In this document: positions 55,627 to 64,000 of the stretch, piece after piece | Layout: each line of letters begins with the position of its first letter | Numbering within the stretch: the stretch's first letter is position 1 | From: Laterigemmans sp052161645 | GTDB lineage: Bacteria; Planctomycetota; Planctomycetia; Pirellulales; Pirellulaceae | Reading direction: 5' to 3' (one strand) | Assembly: GCA_052161645.1 (NCBI GenBank) | Contig: CP197414.1 | Length of the DNA: 64,000 nucleotides | The notes under the pieces: generated by a model | What the model saw: the letters and a program-made list of their open reading frames with translations, nothing else | Told to the model about the DNA's origin: nothing | Databases searched by the model: none | Made by a program: the position numbers and the translations under genes

Positions 55627-56079
55627 ATGAGTCACGAAGCAATCATTGACCAACTCAACGAAATTCTCAAGCACGAGTGGACTGGCGTTGCCCAGTACTC
55701 ACAAGCTTCCTTCATCATCGAAGGACCTTGGCGCGAAGTTTACGCTGAAAAATTCGAGGGCGATGCGGAAGAATCGTTCAACCATGCGAAATTGGTTGGC
55801 AATAAAATCACCGCCCTGGGCGGAGTTCCTGTCGCACAACGCAATGAAATCAAGCAATCACGCAACCTGCGGGAAATCTTGGAAAACAGCTTGGCTTTCG
55901 AGTCCAAAGCGGTGGAAATGTACTCCAAAGCATTGGATTTAGCCGAAGGCAACCGACCACTCGTAATCTTCCTCGAAGATATCTTATTGCAAGAACAGGA
56001 GGGTGTCGACGAATACACCAAACTGTTGCGGGAAAGCGAAGGCGTCGCGTTGGAATCAACAGCACGTAAGTCGGGCTAG
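55627..56079 (+). CDS. Ferritin-like (bacterioferritin-type) di-iron protein
   Basis: 150-residue four-helix bundle protein. Helices carry the ferroxidase-type ligands: 'LKHEWTGVAQYSQAS' (Glu), 'GDAEESFNHAKLVGNKI' (E-x-x-x-H), 'ENSLAFESKAVEMY' (Glu) and 'LEDILLQEQEGVDEYTKLL' (Glu). This matches the bacterioferritin/ferritin-like family that stores or detoxifies iron; a haem ligand Met is not certain. Cytoplasmic. Its place in the same neighbourhood as the metal importer may be coincidental. Confidence 0.88.
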   Translation: MSHEAIIDQLNEILKHEWTGVAQYSQASFIIEGPWREVYAEKFEGDAEESFNHAKLVGNKITALGGVPVAQRNEIKQSRNLREILENSLAFESKAVEMYSKALDLAEGNRPLVIFLEDILLQEQEGVDEYTKLLRESEGVALESTARKSG

Positions 56080-56129
56080 CACGTTTCAATCTTGTAACTG
56101 AATCTCAACAGCGACCCGCCGGTCCGCTC

Positions 56130-56447
56130 TCAAGCACGCGCTTGACGCAACCGGGTCGCTGTCTGAAAAGGAATCGTCGCTGGCGTTTCTTGAGCCGCCG
56201 ACAACATGGTTTGCTGGCAAGGCGAAGAGAGTGCTCCGCCCATCCCCGAGCGAAGCAGCACCATCTGTTCGCGAGTCAACTCAATTTGACTCTGCGCAAA
56301 CCAACCCACATCGCGACTGTAAGTCTCCTGCCGCAGGACGATCGGCAAACTCTCGTGCCCGCTGCGGGAAGCGAACACTACTCGCTGTGTCCCCGAGGCA
56401 TCGGGAATTACAGCAATCACGCATTCATAATGAGTTGGTTTGTCCAT
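56130..56447 (-). CDS. Conserved-looking small hypothetical protein
   Basis: 105 residues, no named family. The N-terminal half reads as a small beta-rich domain ('HYECVIAVIPDASGTQRVVF', 'SGHESLPIVLRQET') and 'DVGWFAQSQIELTREQMVLL' is followed by 'RSGMGG', a helix of the sort that recurs in planctomycete hypothetical proteins. It starts at ATG 56447 and converges on the ferritin-like gene. Confidence 0.6.
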   Translation of the reverse strand: MDKPTHYECVIAVIPDASGTQRVVFASRSGHESLPIVLRQETYSRDVGWFAQSQIELTREQMVLLRSGMGGALSSPCQQTMLSAAQETPATIPFQTATRLRQARA

Positions 56448-56570
56448 CGATTTAATGCACCCTGCGACAAAGCGAGATCCGAGTCGATATCCTAATTCTG
56501 ATCGATCTCGGCGGCGCGATCAAGTCCTTATTGAAATTGAGTCTCAATTTCTTGCGGGAGCTGGCAGAGT

Positions 56571-57968
56571 TCAAATTCCCGACGGATCGAGCTCGGCAAT
56601 CAGCTCGTCCCCGCGGCTGGCGGTGACCACTGCTTCGAGCAACGCGTTGGTTCGGGGCGGCCGTGCGGTCGTGGCCACCACCGGGGCATAACGGCAACTG
56701 ATGCCCGCAACACGATATTTACCGGCCCCAATGTCTTCAGCGGCAGCTGGCCCATCAACTTCTTGCCCATCAACCACATCGACCAGGAACTGCAGTCGCC
56801 GCCCAACCAGCGACTGGAAATAGCTTTGCCGCAGTTCGGACTCGAGCTGCAGCAGCTTCTGCACTCGTTCTTGTCGCACCTCCGCGGGGACCTGATCGGG
56901 CATTTCGGCCGCCGGCGTGCCTCGTCGGGGACTGAAGGGAAAAACATGGATTTTGGAAAACCCAGCGGCTCGACAAGTCGCCAGGGTGGCCTCGAATTCT
57001 TGATCGGTCTCGCCGGGAAAACCGACGATAACATCGGTGGTCAGGGCCGGTTGATCGAGCGATTCGCGGAGCATTTTACAGCGATCCAAAAACATCCGCG
57101 TTCCCCACCGTCGCCGCATCCTGCGGAGCACTGAATCGCTGCCGCTTTGCAAACACAAATGCAAATGGGGCACGACGCGACCGCTTGACTGGCGGAGCAC
57201 ATCGATCAGCTCCCGGGTGACTTCGGTCGCTTCGATACTGCTCAAGCGGATGCGAAACTGGCCCGGCAGATCGGCTAATTGGCGAACCAAATCGGCCAGT
57301 CGAATCCATTCGGCTTTCGGTTTATCGCGATTCCAGTCGACTCCGTAGTGCCCCAAATGAATTCCCGTCAGCACCACCTCGCGATGACCGGCTGAGGTTA
57401 AACGCTCCACCTCGGCGAGAATGTCAGGCAGCGGACGGCTGGTCAATTGCGGCCGCACCATGGGGATAATGCAATAACTGCAGCGCAGCAGACATCCATC
57501 TTGAACCTTCACGTAAGCTCGTTTTCTGCCAGCAAAGCCAGCGATGCCGGTTGGTACGTCGATGACTCCAAAGCGACCGAGCAGATCGGGCAGTTCCCGT
57601 TTGTCGGTAACCACTTCGGAGACTTGCGGCAGCGCGGCGACCTCCGCGGGGGCTCGCGTGGCATAGCAGCCCATCACCACGATTCTGGCATCCGGGTTAT
57701 CGCGGCCCAGCCGCCTGATGACCTGCCGACTCTTAGCGTCACCCTCTTGGGTGACGGTACAAGTATTTACGACGCATAGATCGGCCGGTTCATCAGCGGC
57801 TGCATCCCGATACCCGGCTCGCTGCAAACCCTGTCGCACAAACTCGGTTTCATACTGATTAACTTTACAACCGAGCGTAAACGTCCTGAGACGAGGTCCC
57901 GAGTCGTTGCTCGGCGAAGCGTTCTTAGCGGATTGGGATGGGGCAACAGGTTTGGGATGGGTGCTCAT
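56571..57968 (-). CDS. mtaB: tRNA N6-threonylcarbamoyladenosine(37)-C2 methylthiotransferase
   Basis: Radical-SAM enzyme that adds a methylthio group to t6A37 of tRNA. The 465-residue protein has the N-terminal UPF0004 domain with three cluster cysteines ('TLGCKVNQYETEFVRQGL', 'CVVNTCTVTQEGDAKSR', 'VVMGCYATR'), the radical-SAM motif 'DGCLLRCSYCIIP' (CxxxCxxC), 'LTGIHLGHYGVDW', 'DVIVGFPGETDQEFEAT' and a C-terminal TRAM-like end. 'GCKVNQYET' and 'EGDAKSRQVIRR' point to MtaB rather than MiaB or RimO. ATG 57968 is chosen over TTG 57980. Upstream on the same strand is clpS. Confidence 0.92.
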   Translation of the reverse strand: MSTHPKPVAPSQSAKNASPSNDSGPRLRTFTLGCKVNQYETEFVRQGLQRAGYRDAAADEPADLCVVNTCTVTQEGDAKSRQVIRRLGRDNPDARIVVMGCYATRAPAEVAALPQVSEVVTDKRELPDLLGRFGVIDVPTGIAGFAGRKRAYVKVQDGCLLRCSYCIIPMVRPQLTSRPLPDILAEVERLTSAGHREVVLTGIHLGHYGVDWNRDKPKAEWIRLADLVRQLADLPGQFRIRLSSIEATEVTRELIDVLRQSSGRVVPHLHLCLQSGSDSVLRRMRRRWGTRMFLDRCKMLRESLDQPALTTDVIVGFPGETDQEFEATLATCRAAGFSKIHVFPFSPRRGTPAAEMPDQVPAEVRQERVQKLLQLESELRQSYFQSLVGRRLQFLVDVVDGQEVDGPAAAEDIGAGKYRVAGISCRYAPVVATTARPPRTNALLEAVVTASRGDELIAELDPSGI

Positions 57969-58065
57969 AAAATCAGCCAATCAATCAAGGCGACTAGGTG
58001 GGGCGTTACTTCTGGACACGCACCGAGCGAACCGCCATCACCTGCTTCGCGGCAGTCGACCGTTG

Positions 58066-58407
58066 CTACTCAATCGGTTCGATGGTCGCCGACATGCTCC
58101 CTTTGCAGCGGGGAATGCGACTGTCAGCCCCGTAAGCGTGAATCTGGTCCCGTTTGAGTTCGGCCAATTCCAGCGTGGTGGTCATGCAGATTGCGCGGCC
58201 GGAATTGTCGACCTCTTTGGCAACTTGAAAACCTTGCTCCAGCGGCATCCGGAACAATTCCCGCATCATCATCTGGACGTACTCGTAGGTGTGATCGGTG
58301 TCATCCCACAAGATCACGTTGTAGCGAGGTTGTTTCTTCGGTTTCTTTTGCCGTGCGGCGGTTGGTCGAACCACGGGTTCAATGACCATCGTCGAATCTT
58401 CGCTCAT
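58066..58407 (-). CDS. clpS: ClpS-like ATP-dependent Clp protease adaptor
   Basis: 113-residue protein from the ATG at 58407 (frame open to 58491). After a basic disordered start ('TAARQKKPKKQPRYNVILW') comes the ClpS core: 'NVILWDDTDHTYEYVQMMM', 'LFRMPLEQGFQVAKEVDNSG', 'AICMTTTLELAELKRDQI', 'HAYGADSRI'. ClpS delivers N-degron substrates to ClpAP. The usual 'NDDYTPMEFV' is 'DDTDHTYEYV', with the Asp that contacts the N-terminal residue kept. No clpA gene is in the window. Confidence 0.88.
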   Translation of the reverse strand: MSEDSTMVIEPVVRPTAARQKKPKKQPRYNVILWDDTDHTYEYVQMMMRELFRMPLEQGFQVAKEVDNSGRAICMTTTLELAELKRDQIHAYGADSRIPRCKGSMSATIEPIE

Positions 58408-58602
58408 CGTTCTATTCCGACTCCGTTTGATAAGCCAATCCGTCCAATGACCACTCCTGGAGCGGTCGTGACACGTTATATTGTAGCGCACATCGCGCTG
58501 ATTATGCCAGCACTATCGGCCCTAATGATTGTTTTGCCGGGCAAATACCCCCCCGCCTGACCGGCTTTCTGCGACCTTTTTCTCTAATCGGCAGACTCGA
58601 CA

Positions 58603-59985
58603 GTGGCTCCCAACGACCTGATGCAACGGCTGCAAGCTTCCGCTGGACAATTTGAAGAGGACCTCAAGGAGTGGCTGCGGATTCCCAGCATCAGCTCGGA
58701 TCCCGCTCGAATCCAGGAGACGCACGCCGCGGGCCAATGGGTCGCAGAAAAATTACGTGGTGGCGGGCTCGCGGTGGAGATGATTGAAACCGCTGGACAT
58801 CCGCTTATTTTCGCGTCAACTCCGCCGGTCCCCGGGGCCCCGATCGCCCTCGTGTACGGACATTACGACGTTCAACCCGTCGAACCACTCGATCAATGGA
58901 TCTCCGGCCCCTTCGACCCACAGGTTCGCGATGGCAACATCTACGCCCGCGGAGCCACCGACGATAAAGGCCAAGTGCTGACCCACATCGAAAGCGTGCT
59001 GGCTTGGCTGGCGACAGGGGAACCACTGCCAATTCAGATCAAGTTTTTGATCGAAGGCGAAGAGGAAGTCGGCAGCGCCAACCTGGAAAATCTGTTGGCC
59101 AGCATGGCCGAGCAACTGGCTTGCGACGTGGTCGTGATCAGCGACAGTAGCCAATACGCCGCGGGCCAACCAGCAATCACTTACGGGCTTCGTGGTATCG
59201 CCACTTTCCAAGTGCGAATCGACGGTCCCAAACAAGACTTGCATAGCGGCTCGTTTGGTGGTGCGGTTACCAATCCGGCAATCTCGCTATGTCAAATGAT
59301 TTCGGCGGCCATCGATGCCAACGGGCAAGTGCGAATCCCCGGGTTTTACGACGCTTGTCGACCACTCTCCGATCTAGAACGGGGCCAATTGGCCGAATTA
59401 CCAGGCACCGATGCTGAGTTCGCAGCCTCGATTGGTGTCCCCGCACTGGGAGGTGATCAACGCTTTACCGCGCTCGAACGCCGCTGGTCGCGTCCCACCT
59501 TCGAAGTCAACGGATTAACCAGCGGCCACCAAGGGGACGGCGTGAAAACCATCGTCCCGGCGACCGCCTCAGCGAAGATCTCTTTTCGACTGGTCCCCGA
59601 TCAAGACCCCCAACAAATCAGCGATGCGTTCGAAGCATTCTTCAATCAAGTGTTACCAGCCGGCGTGCGGCTGACATTCACCCGCGATCATGCCGCTCCC
59701 GGCATGCTCTCACGTCTCGACAGCCCATTCATGACGGCGGCCAGCCAAGCGATCGAGCAAGCCTTTGGCACGGCACCGGTGATGATTCGCGAAGGCGGCT
59801 CCATCCCCATCGTGACCCAATTCCAACAAGTGCTCGATGCCGATTGCTTGCTGCTAGGCTGGGGGCTGAATGACGATAACGCGCACAGTCCCAACGAAAA
59901 ATTTTGCTTAGCCGACTTTCACAAAGGGATTGCCGCCAGCGCCTGCTTGTGGGCCGAAATCGGCAAAGTTAGCAAATCCAGCTAA
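58603..59985 (+). CDS. M20 family metallopeptidase (dipeptidase)
   Basis: 460-residue cytoplasmic zinc peptidase with GTG start at 58603. Ligand regions are 'VYGHYDVQPVEPLDQW' (His, Asp), 'YARGATDDKGQVLTHIE' (bridging Asp), 'LIEGEEEVGSANLENLL' (catalytic Glu pair), 'VVISDSSQYA' (Asp) and the late 'HSPNEKFCLADFHKGI' (His). The lid domain has 'DLHSGSFGGAVTNPA'. This matches the CNDP/DapE-like dipeptidases that cleave short peptides with broad specificity. Divergent from clpS, with 195 bp between the starts. Confidence 0.9.
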   Translation: MAPNDLMQRLQASAGQFEEDLKEWLRIPSISSDPARIQETHAAGQWVAEKLRGGGLAVEMIETAGHPLIFASTPPVPGAPIALVYGHYDVQPVEPLDQWISGPFDPQVRDGNIYARGATDDKGQVLTHIESVLAWLATGEPLPIQIKFLIEGEEEVGSANLENLLASMAEQLACDVVVISDSSQYAAGQPAITYGLRGIATFQVRIDGPKQDLHSGSFGGAVTNPAISLCQMISAAIDANGQVRIPGFYDACRPLSDLERGQLAELPGTDAEFAASIGVPALGGDQRFTALERRWSRPTFEVNGLTSGHQGDGVKTIVPATASAKISFRLVPDQDPQQISDAFEAFFNQVLPAGVRLTFTRDHAAPGMLSRLDSPFMTAASQAIEQAFGTAPVMIREGGSIPIVTQFQQVLDADCLLLGWGLNDDNAHSPNEKFCLADFHKGIAASACLWAEIGKVSKSS

Positions 59986-60081
59986 CCGCACGGCGAGTAT
60001 CATGGACCGACAACGGGTGATTCACAAACAGGACGTGTTTCACTTACGGGGCACCAGCGACTCGAAAGGATAATATGTTTT

Positions 60082-60282
60082 TTGAATCCACTTGGAGTAG
60101 CAAAAACTATCGGCGATGTTGACATTCTATTCCATGACGGACTTTATCATCTATTTCACTTGGTCTTGCCCAGTCACGATTTCATAGCTCACGCGATCAG
60201 TGATAACGCGTTGAATTGGCGGCTATCACGAATCAACCGTCAACGGCCAAGTGATCTTATCATTGGCCGACCCAACATTTGA
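60082..60282 (+). pseudogene. Remnant of a GH43/GH32-like glycoside hydrolase
   Basis: A 67-codon stretch reads 'TIGDVDILFHDGLYHLFHLV' and then 'PSHDFIAHAISDNALNWRL'. This matches the first blades of five-bladed-propeller glycosidases (compare the usual D-P-x-V-x-x-x-D-G-x-Y-H-L-F and H-A-x-S-x-D-x-x-x-W). The similarity stops after 'NWRL', and the frame ends 50 nt later, so most of the enzyme is gone. There is no proper start: the nearest ATG, 60075, is in another frame. The fragment is more AT-rich than its neighbours. Confidence 0.5.
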
Positions 60283-60288
60283 AAATGG

Positions 60289-61266
60289 CTAACGCGGTTT
60301 ATCCGCTTCTTGTACTTCAGTGTCCGTGTTTTTTGGCTTGAAGCTATTCATCATGCGGCGACTGATGTCGTCCATCGTGGGTGCTGCGTAATCGAAAAAT
60401 TCGCCTAACAACTCATTGGCTTGCTCAAATTGCTCTGGATCGAGCGAGCTGAGTAGCTCTTCGCGAGCTTGCCGCTTTAATTCCAAAATCTTGGCTTTCG
60501 TTTCTTCATCTAAACGCTTCGCGAGGCGAATCAAGTCAGGCTTTTGCTCGGGGCGAACTTTCAATTCTTGCCCCAGCTTGCCACGGGTGAGCGCGGGACC
60601 AAGCCCCATTTTGCTGATCTCGACCTGACTGGCAATTTGGCGAATCCGCGTCAGCTGATTTGGCAGCAAGATTTCTTCAATGGCGTTGGTGTTCAACCGC
60701 TGGACCTCCTCGCGAGCTTGTTTAATCTTCTCGCGCAACCCAGTGGCATCGATTTTGACCGGTGCGACTGTGGCTTGCGGCTCGTCACCGGCGGCCGGTT
60801 TACTCGTTGCCGCTTGGACCAGGTTCGCCACATTCATGGTGGAAATCGCTTCCCGCATGAGTTTGCTGGATTCGCTTTGCAACTTGCGAATACCGGCCAA
60901 TTGCTCATCGCTGATCTTCAATTCTTGACGAATCGATTCCATCTCCAGCAAAGAGACCAAACCGGCTGGATCGGAAGGATCTTCGGGCGTTCCACCAAAG
61001 GAGAACGAGGCCGCGGGAGTTGAAAAACTGAAGCCGATTTTGGCTGCCGAAGTTTCGCCATCCCCCTCTTCGCCGTCGGCAAAGGCACTGGAGGCGGAAG
61101 AGATAATCTGAATTTCTTGCCCATTCAGGTTTGTGGCAAACGTGGCTGCCAGCCCCAGCGTGCTGACAACCAACGATTTAAAAGCAAACGCGGAAGGGTC
61201 AAAGCCATTGAATCGGCGTAAGATTTGACAACGCACTGTCGGGTCTCCAGGGGGGCGGCGGATCAA
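60289..61266 (-). CDS. Exported helical protein of unknown function
   Basis: 325-residue protein without a family I can name with confidence. The TTG at 61266 is the first start; a GTG at 61239 is possible. A hydrophobic segment at about 28-48 ('AFKSLVVSTLGLAATFATN') looks like a signal peptide. Two long helical stretches follow: 'SLLEMESIRQELKISDEQL' onwards and 'ATGLREKIKQAREEVQRLN' onwards, then 'EEILLPNQLTRIRQIASQVE' and 'DLIRLAKRLDEETKAKILEL', ending with 'SSLDPEQFEQANELLGEFF'. Helical repeat-like pairs of this type are common in planctomycete periplasmic proteins. 7 bp from the glycosidase remnant. Confidence 0.7.
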   Translation of the reverse strand: MIRRPPGDPTVRCQILRRFNGFDPSAFAFKSLVVSTLGLAATFATNLNGQEIQIISSASSAFADGEEGDGETSAAKIGFSFSTPAASFSFGGTPEDPSDPAGLVSLLEMESIRQELKISDEQLAGIRKLQSESSKLMREAISTMNVANLVQAATSKPAAGDEPQATVAPVKIDATGLREKIKQAREEVQRLNTNAIEEILLPNQLTRIRQIASQVEISKMGLGPALTRGKLGQELKVRPEQKPDLIRLAKRLDEETKAKILELKRQAREELLSSLDPEQFEQANELLGEFFDYAAPTMDDISRRMMNSFKPKNTDTEVQEADKPR

Positions 61267-61357
61267 AGTGCTGACATTCTAGCAATCGCCAGCTTGTCAC
61301 ACACTTCTATTGCCACGCACTCCCCGACCCGAGTCAAGAAGTATCAAAAAAGCTCGA

Positions 61358-61999
61358 TTACTCTTTGGTTTCCAAAACACCGCAATTGGCGATCGTGATT
61401 TTGCCCCGCGTGGCGCCGGTGGGGGAGCCAAACGACTCCACTCGCTTCACGACGTCCATTCCTTCGACCACGCGACCAAAGACCACGTGCTTGCCATCGA
61501 GCCAATCGGTTTTGGCTGTGGTGATGAAAAATTGCGAGCCATTGGTATTGGGACCCGAGTTGGCCATGCTCAACACACCGGGACCGTCGTGAGTAAATTC
61601 AAAATTTTCGTCGGGAAAAGTGCGTCCGTAAATGCTTTCCCCCCCGGTGCCGTTGTGGCGAGTAAAGTCACCCCCCTGAAGCATAAAGTCGGGGATGACG
61701 CGATGAAATTTCGAACCTTTGTAGGTCAACGGCACGCCAGCTTGCCCGACGCCACGATCACCTTTGCAAAGCGCTTCGAAACTTTTCACCGTCTTGGGAA
61801 CATCCTCGCCAAACAGTCCAATCACGATCCGACCGCTGGGAGTCCCCTCAATTTCAATATCAAAATAGACTTTGCTGGTGACTTTGCCTTGAGAGGCAGG
61901 CTGCTTGGCTTCCGCGGAACTGGCAGCAAAGGTGCCGGTGATCAGCGTGCCAACAGCCAACAGGCCAGCCAGCGATAAGCAAGTAAAGTGACGCATCAT
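61358..61999 (-). CDS. Periplasmic cyclophilin-type peptidyl-prolyl cis-trans isomerase
   Basis: 213-residue exported foldase; leader 'CLSLAGLLAVGTLITGTFAA'. The cyclophilin fold is evident: 'YFDIEIEGTPSGRIVIGLFG', 'VPKTVKSFEALCKG', 'YKGSKFHRVIPDFMLQGGDF' (catalytic Arg, Phe/Met region), 'GGESIYGRTFPDENF', 'GVLSMANSGPNTNGSQFFIT' and 'LDGKHVVFGRVVEGMDVV'. All catalytic residues are in place. ATG 61999 or 61996 is the start. It follows the sigma-54 regulator gene on the same strand with 102 bp between. Confidence 0.94.
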   Translation of the reverse strand: MMRHFTCLSLAGLLAVGTLITGTFAASSAEAKQPASQGKVTSKVYFDIEIEGTPSGRIVIGLFGEDVPKTVKSFEALCKGDRGVGQAGVPLTYKGSKFHRVIPDFMLQGGDFTRHNGTGGESIYGRTFPDENFEFTHDGPGVLSMANSGPNTNGSQFFITTAKTDWLDGKHVVFGRVVEGMDVVKRVESFGSPTGATRGKITIANCGVLETKE

Positions 62000-62101
62000 G
62001 GTATGTTTTCCTTAAACGATTGGGGAAGGTAGGTTGATCTATGAATGGCGCAGCGACCGCCACGAACCGGCTTCTATTAAACGGGAAAATTGCCGCCGGA
62101 A

Positions 62102-63547
62102 TCAATGGTCAATTCCATAGCGACGTAGCCGATCGCGCAGCGTCCCCCTGTGAATACCTAGCAAGTCGGCCGCCGCCGCCCGGTTTCCCTCGGTGTGTGT
62201 CAACACGCGGGCTAACAACGTTGGTTCGACGGCAGCCAGAAAACGGTTCATCAAATCTTGAGCCGAAGAATCGCGGCAAGCCTCCTCCGCCCATTGCCCA
62301 ACCGCCGCTTCGATGGCTCGCGACGTGCCGGCCTGAGCAACGCCGCCAGCACCGTTTCCTGACTCATCGGCTAATCGGTCGAGCGATACCAGATATTCAG
62401 TTGTCAGCGGTCCTCCACGAGACAGCACGGCAGCATGTTCGATGACGTTCCGTAACTGACGGACGTTACCCGGCCAAGCATATGCGGCTAACCGGGCTAA
62501 TACTTCGCCCGCCACCGGCTGATCGCCAGCGGGATGTCCGGCAAGCACGAGGAAATGTTGTACCAACATCTCGAGATCCTCCAGCCGCTGCCGCAGGGCT
62601 GGGGCGTGGACCTCAACGGCCGCCAGCCGATAGTAAAGGTCCTCCCGAAACTCACCCGCCTCGATCGCCTGCCTCAACTGAGAATTGGTCGCCGCTAAAA
62701 TTCGCACGTCACAGTCTCGCGGCCGCACGTCTCCCACTGGCGTGTACTGACGCTGCTCCAAAACTCGTAACAATTTGACTTGGATAGGCATAGGTAGATC
62801 ACCAATTTCATCCAAGAAAACGGTACCACCGCTGGCCAGGGCAAACAATCCATCACGATCGGTATCGGCCCCCGTGAATGCGCCTTTGACGTGCCCAAAT
62901 AACTCACTCTCCACCAAAGTTGGATTTAGCGCCACGGGGGCGATTGCCATGTAAGGTCCATCTCGCCGAGGGCTGTGCTGGTGGATCGCCGCAGCAATCA
63001 ACTCCTTTCCGGTACCGGTCTCCCCGGTGATCAATACCGATAAATCGCTTTCCGCCACCGTCGCTATCTTACGATACACCTCCTGCATCACGTCCGAACT
63101 GCCGACCAACTGGTTGTTGACGCGAGTCGTCGCCGGGGGACGTGCTGAACCTGAGGAAATCGCTGTCCCGGCCAACTCCCGCTGCCGCAGCGCGGCCCGA
63201 CATACCGCCCGCGCGCGATCGACCCCAAAGGGCTTAGTGAGATAGTCAGCTGCACCCTGCTGGACCGCTCGCACCGCCGTTTGCAGATCCCCAAAAGCGG
63301 TCATGATGATGATCGACGAGTGGGGACTGGCGGCGGCAAATTTAGGCAGTGCGGTCAAACCGTCCATGCCAGGTAAACGCACATCGAGCACTACTAAAGC
63401 TGGCTGTTGGGCAGCCGCTAACTGCAGTCCATCCTCGGCCGTGGAGGTGGTGATGACTGAGAAACCCTCCTCGCCAAGCAACTGCTCAAAGCACCAACAT
63501 ATCGCTGGTTCATCATCGACAATCAGGATGGGACGTTCAGTTTCCAT
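62102..63547 (-). CDS. Sigma-54-dependent response regulator (NtrC family)
   Basis: 481-residue regulator. The receiver (1-120) has the acidic pair D11-D12, phospho-acceptor D55 ('LVVLDVRLPGMDG') and 'DYLTKPFG' (Lys). The AAA+ domain has Walker A 'ITGETGTGKELIAAAI', the sigma-54 contact loop 'GHVKGAFTGADTD', Walker B 'GGTVFLDEIGDLP' and 'YAWPGNVRQLRNVIEHAAVL'. The C-terminal Fis-type helix-turn-helix is 'EGNRAAAADLLGIHRGTLR'. The intact GAFTGA means it can activate sigma-54 promoters. A sensor kinase gene ends 214 bp upstream on the same strand; the two are probably a pair. Confidence 0.94.
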   Translation of the reverse strand: METERPILIVDDEPAICWCFEQLLGEEGFSVITTSTAEDGLQLAAAQQPALVVLDVRLPGMDGLTALPKFAAASPHSSIIIMTAFGDLQTAVRAVQQGAADYLTKPFGVDRARAVCRAALRQRELAGTAISSGSARPPATTRVNNQLVGSSDVMQEVYRKIATVAESDLSVLITGETGTGKELIAAAIHQHSPRRDGPYMAIAPVALNPTLVESELFGHVKGAFTGADTDRDGLFALASGGTVFLDEIGDLPMPIQVKLLRVLEQRQYTPVGDVRPRDCDVRILAATNSQLRQAIEAGEFREDLYYRLAAVEVHAPALRQRLEDLEMLVQHFLVLAGHPAGDQPVAGEVLARLAAYAWPGNVRQLRNVIEHAAVLSRGGPLTTEYLVSLDRLADESGNGAGGVAQAGTSRAIEAAVGQWAEEACRDSSAQDLMNRFLAAVEPTLLARVLTHTEGNRAAAADLLGIHRGTLRDRLRRYGIDH

Positions 63548-63737
63548 GCCTCATAGCTTCCCAGATCGGCACGCGACCGGCAAGCGTGCTCCAAACCAAC
63601 TCGCCCCTGGCAAGTGATGCAATTTCCGCCGGGCTTGCTCTGGACCAGGGCGAGCCCGGCGGAAGCATTGTTTTGATAGGAGGATGGGAATTCGCACAAA
63701 CCGAAATCGCCACAATTCCAAACTTTTGACAACCCAA

Positions 63738-63791
63738 GCTAGCGCCAAAACCGCTAACGATTAAACGGTGGCTAGCGCTAAAACCGCTAAC
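63738..63791. repeat. Two near-identical 21-bp direct repeats
   Basis: 63738-63758 and 63771-63791 match at 20 of 21 positions (GCTAGCGC-y-AAAACCGCTAAC), start to start 33 bp. The second copy lies over the last codons of the sensor kinase, the first just beyond its stop. Confidence 0.85.
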
Positions 63792-64000
63792 AGACTGTTA
63801 AGTACCAATTGGGCGACGAACCGAAATCGTGTTGTATCTTGTTCACGACTCAGTGAAACCTCACCTCCCAACATCTCAGCGGCACGCCGCACCAATGACA
63901 AACCCAGCCCCAAGCCCTCAGGTTTGGATGTCATGAAGGGCTCGAACAGGTGATCCTCCTCCAAGTTCTCAGGGGGGCCCGGTCCATTGTCGGCAACTTC
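63761..64000 (-). CDS. Sensor histidine kinase, C-terminal end only
   Basis: The last 79 codons of a histidine kinase; the frame runs off the window edge. Visible parts of the HATPase domain are the G1-like 'EVADNGPGPPE', then 'LFEPFMTSKPEGLGLGLSLV' (F and G2 boxes) and 'EMLGGEVSLSREQDTTRFRF'. The strand and spacing relative to the NtrC-type gene (214 bp, no gene between) indicate a two-component pair, kinase first. The sensory part is outside the window. Confidence 0.85.
   Translation of the reverse strand, partial: EVADNGPGPPENLEEDHLFEPFMTSKPEGLGLGLSLVRRAAEMLGGEVSLSREQDTTRFRFVAQLVLNSLLAVLALATV

Overview
The window looks like a piece of a Planctomycetota chromosome, most likely a Pirellulaceae (Rhodopirellula/Blastopirellula-like) bacterium. 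The case rests on the gene families. There is a DUF1501 / PSCyt1-DUF1549-DUF1553 / WD40 operon, a secreted ThuA-DUF1080 protein, and Gfo/Idh/MocA oxidoreductases with and without a Tat-type leader. There is also a 2618-residue cadherin-repeat protease with a 'RLEQLVAREMLSAD'-type N-terminus and a dockerin-like C-terminus, and a CE15-like esterase. The DNA is moderately GC-rich and Shine-Dalgarno sequences are often weak or absent. No phage, insertion sequence, CRISPR array or rRNA was found; the only RNA gene seen is one tRNA-Leu.

Layout. 0.1-1.5 kb: a coupled HD-GYP / PilZ-like pair (cyclic-di-GMP signalling). 1.6-3.4 kb (minus): hemB and a methyltransferase. 3.5-8.9 kb: secreted ThuA-DUF1080 protein, TPR-redoxin protein, MFS transporter. 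8.9-11.6 kb (minus): esterase, biotin-protein ligase, NRDE/TANGO2 protein. 12-14.2 kb: a lone FliN-like protein and an orphan GlxC-like / glutamate-synthase-like barrel pair. 14.3-15.7 kb: CE15-like esterase. 15.9-23.7 kb (minus): giant S8 protease with 11 cadherin-type repeats, including a 900-bp-period duplication without a single mismatch over 905 bp. 24-25.5 kb (minus): secreted oxidoreductase. 25.8-28.3 kb: a GspE/PilB-like protein whose ATPase motifs are degenerate, then a small secreted protein. 28.5-30.4 kb: amylosucrase. 30.5-35 kb (minus): WD40 / DUF1501 / DUF1549-1553 operon. 35.3-38.4 kb: two divergent paralogues related to the N,N-dimethylformamidase large subunit. 38.4-43.4 kb: a probable sugar-derivative catabolic group (DUF4432 mutarotase-like, cupin isomerase-like, TIM-barrel isomerase, oxidoreductase). 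43.8-46.7 kb: EVE-domain protein, membrane protein, tRNA-Leu(CAA), SEC-C zinc protein. 47.2-52 kb: a four-gene Mn/Zn/Fe-type ABC importer in which both permeases carry a C-terminal DtxR/MntR-like regulator. 52-60 kb: divergent AP-superfamily protein, class-C beta-lactamase-like hydrolase, ferritin-like protein, MtaB, ClpS, M20 peptidase. 60.1-64 kb: a glycoside-hydrolase remnant, a secreted coiled-coil protein, cyclophilin, an NtrC-type regulator and the end of its probable sensor kinase (cut by the window edge).

The most unusual items are the permease-regulator fusions with a palindrome upstream of the operon, the catalytically degenerate GspE-like protein, the perfect internal duplication in the giant protease, the divergent dimethylformamidase-like pair, and the GlxC/GltS-like pair without recognisable partners. 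Every functional call comes from reading motifs by eye; no database search was run.
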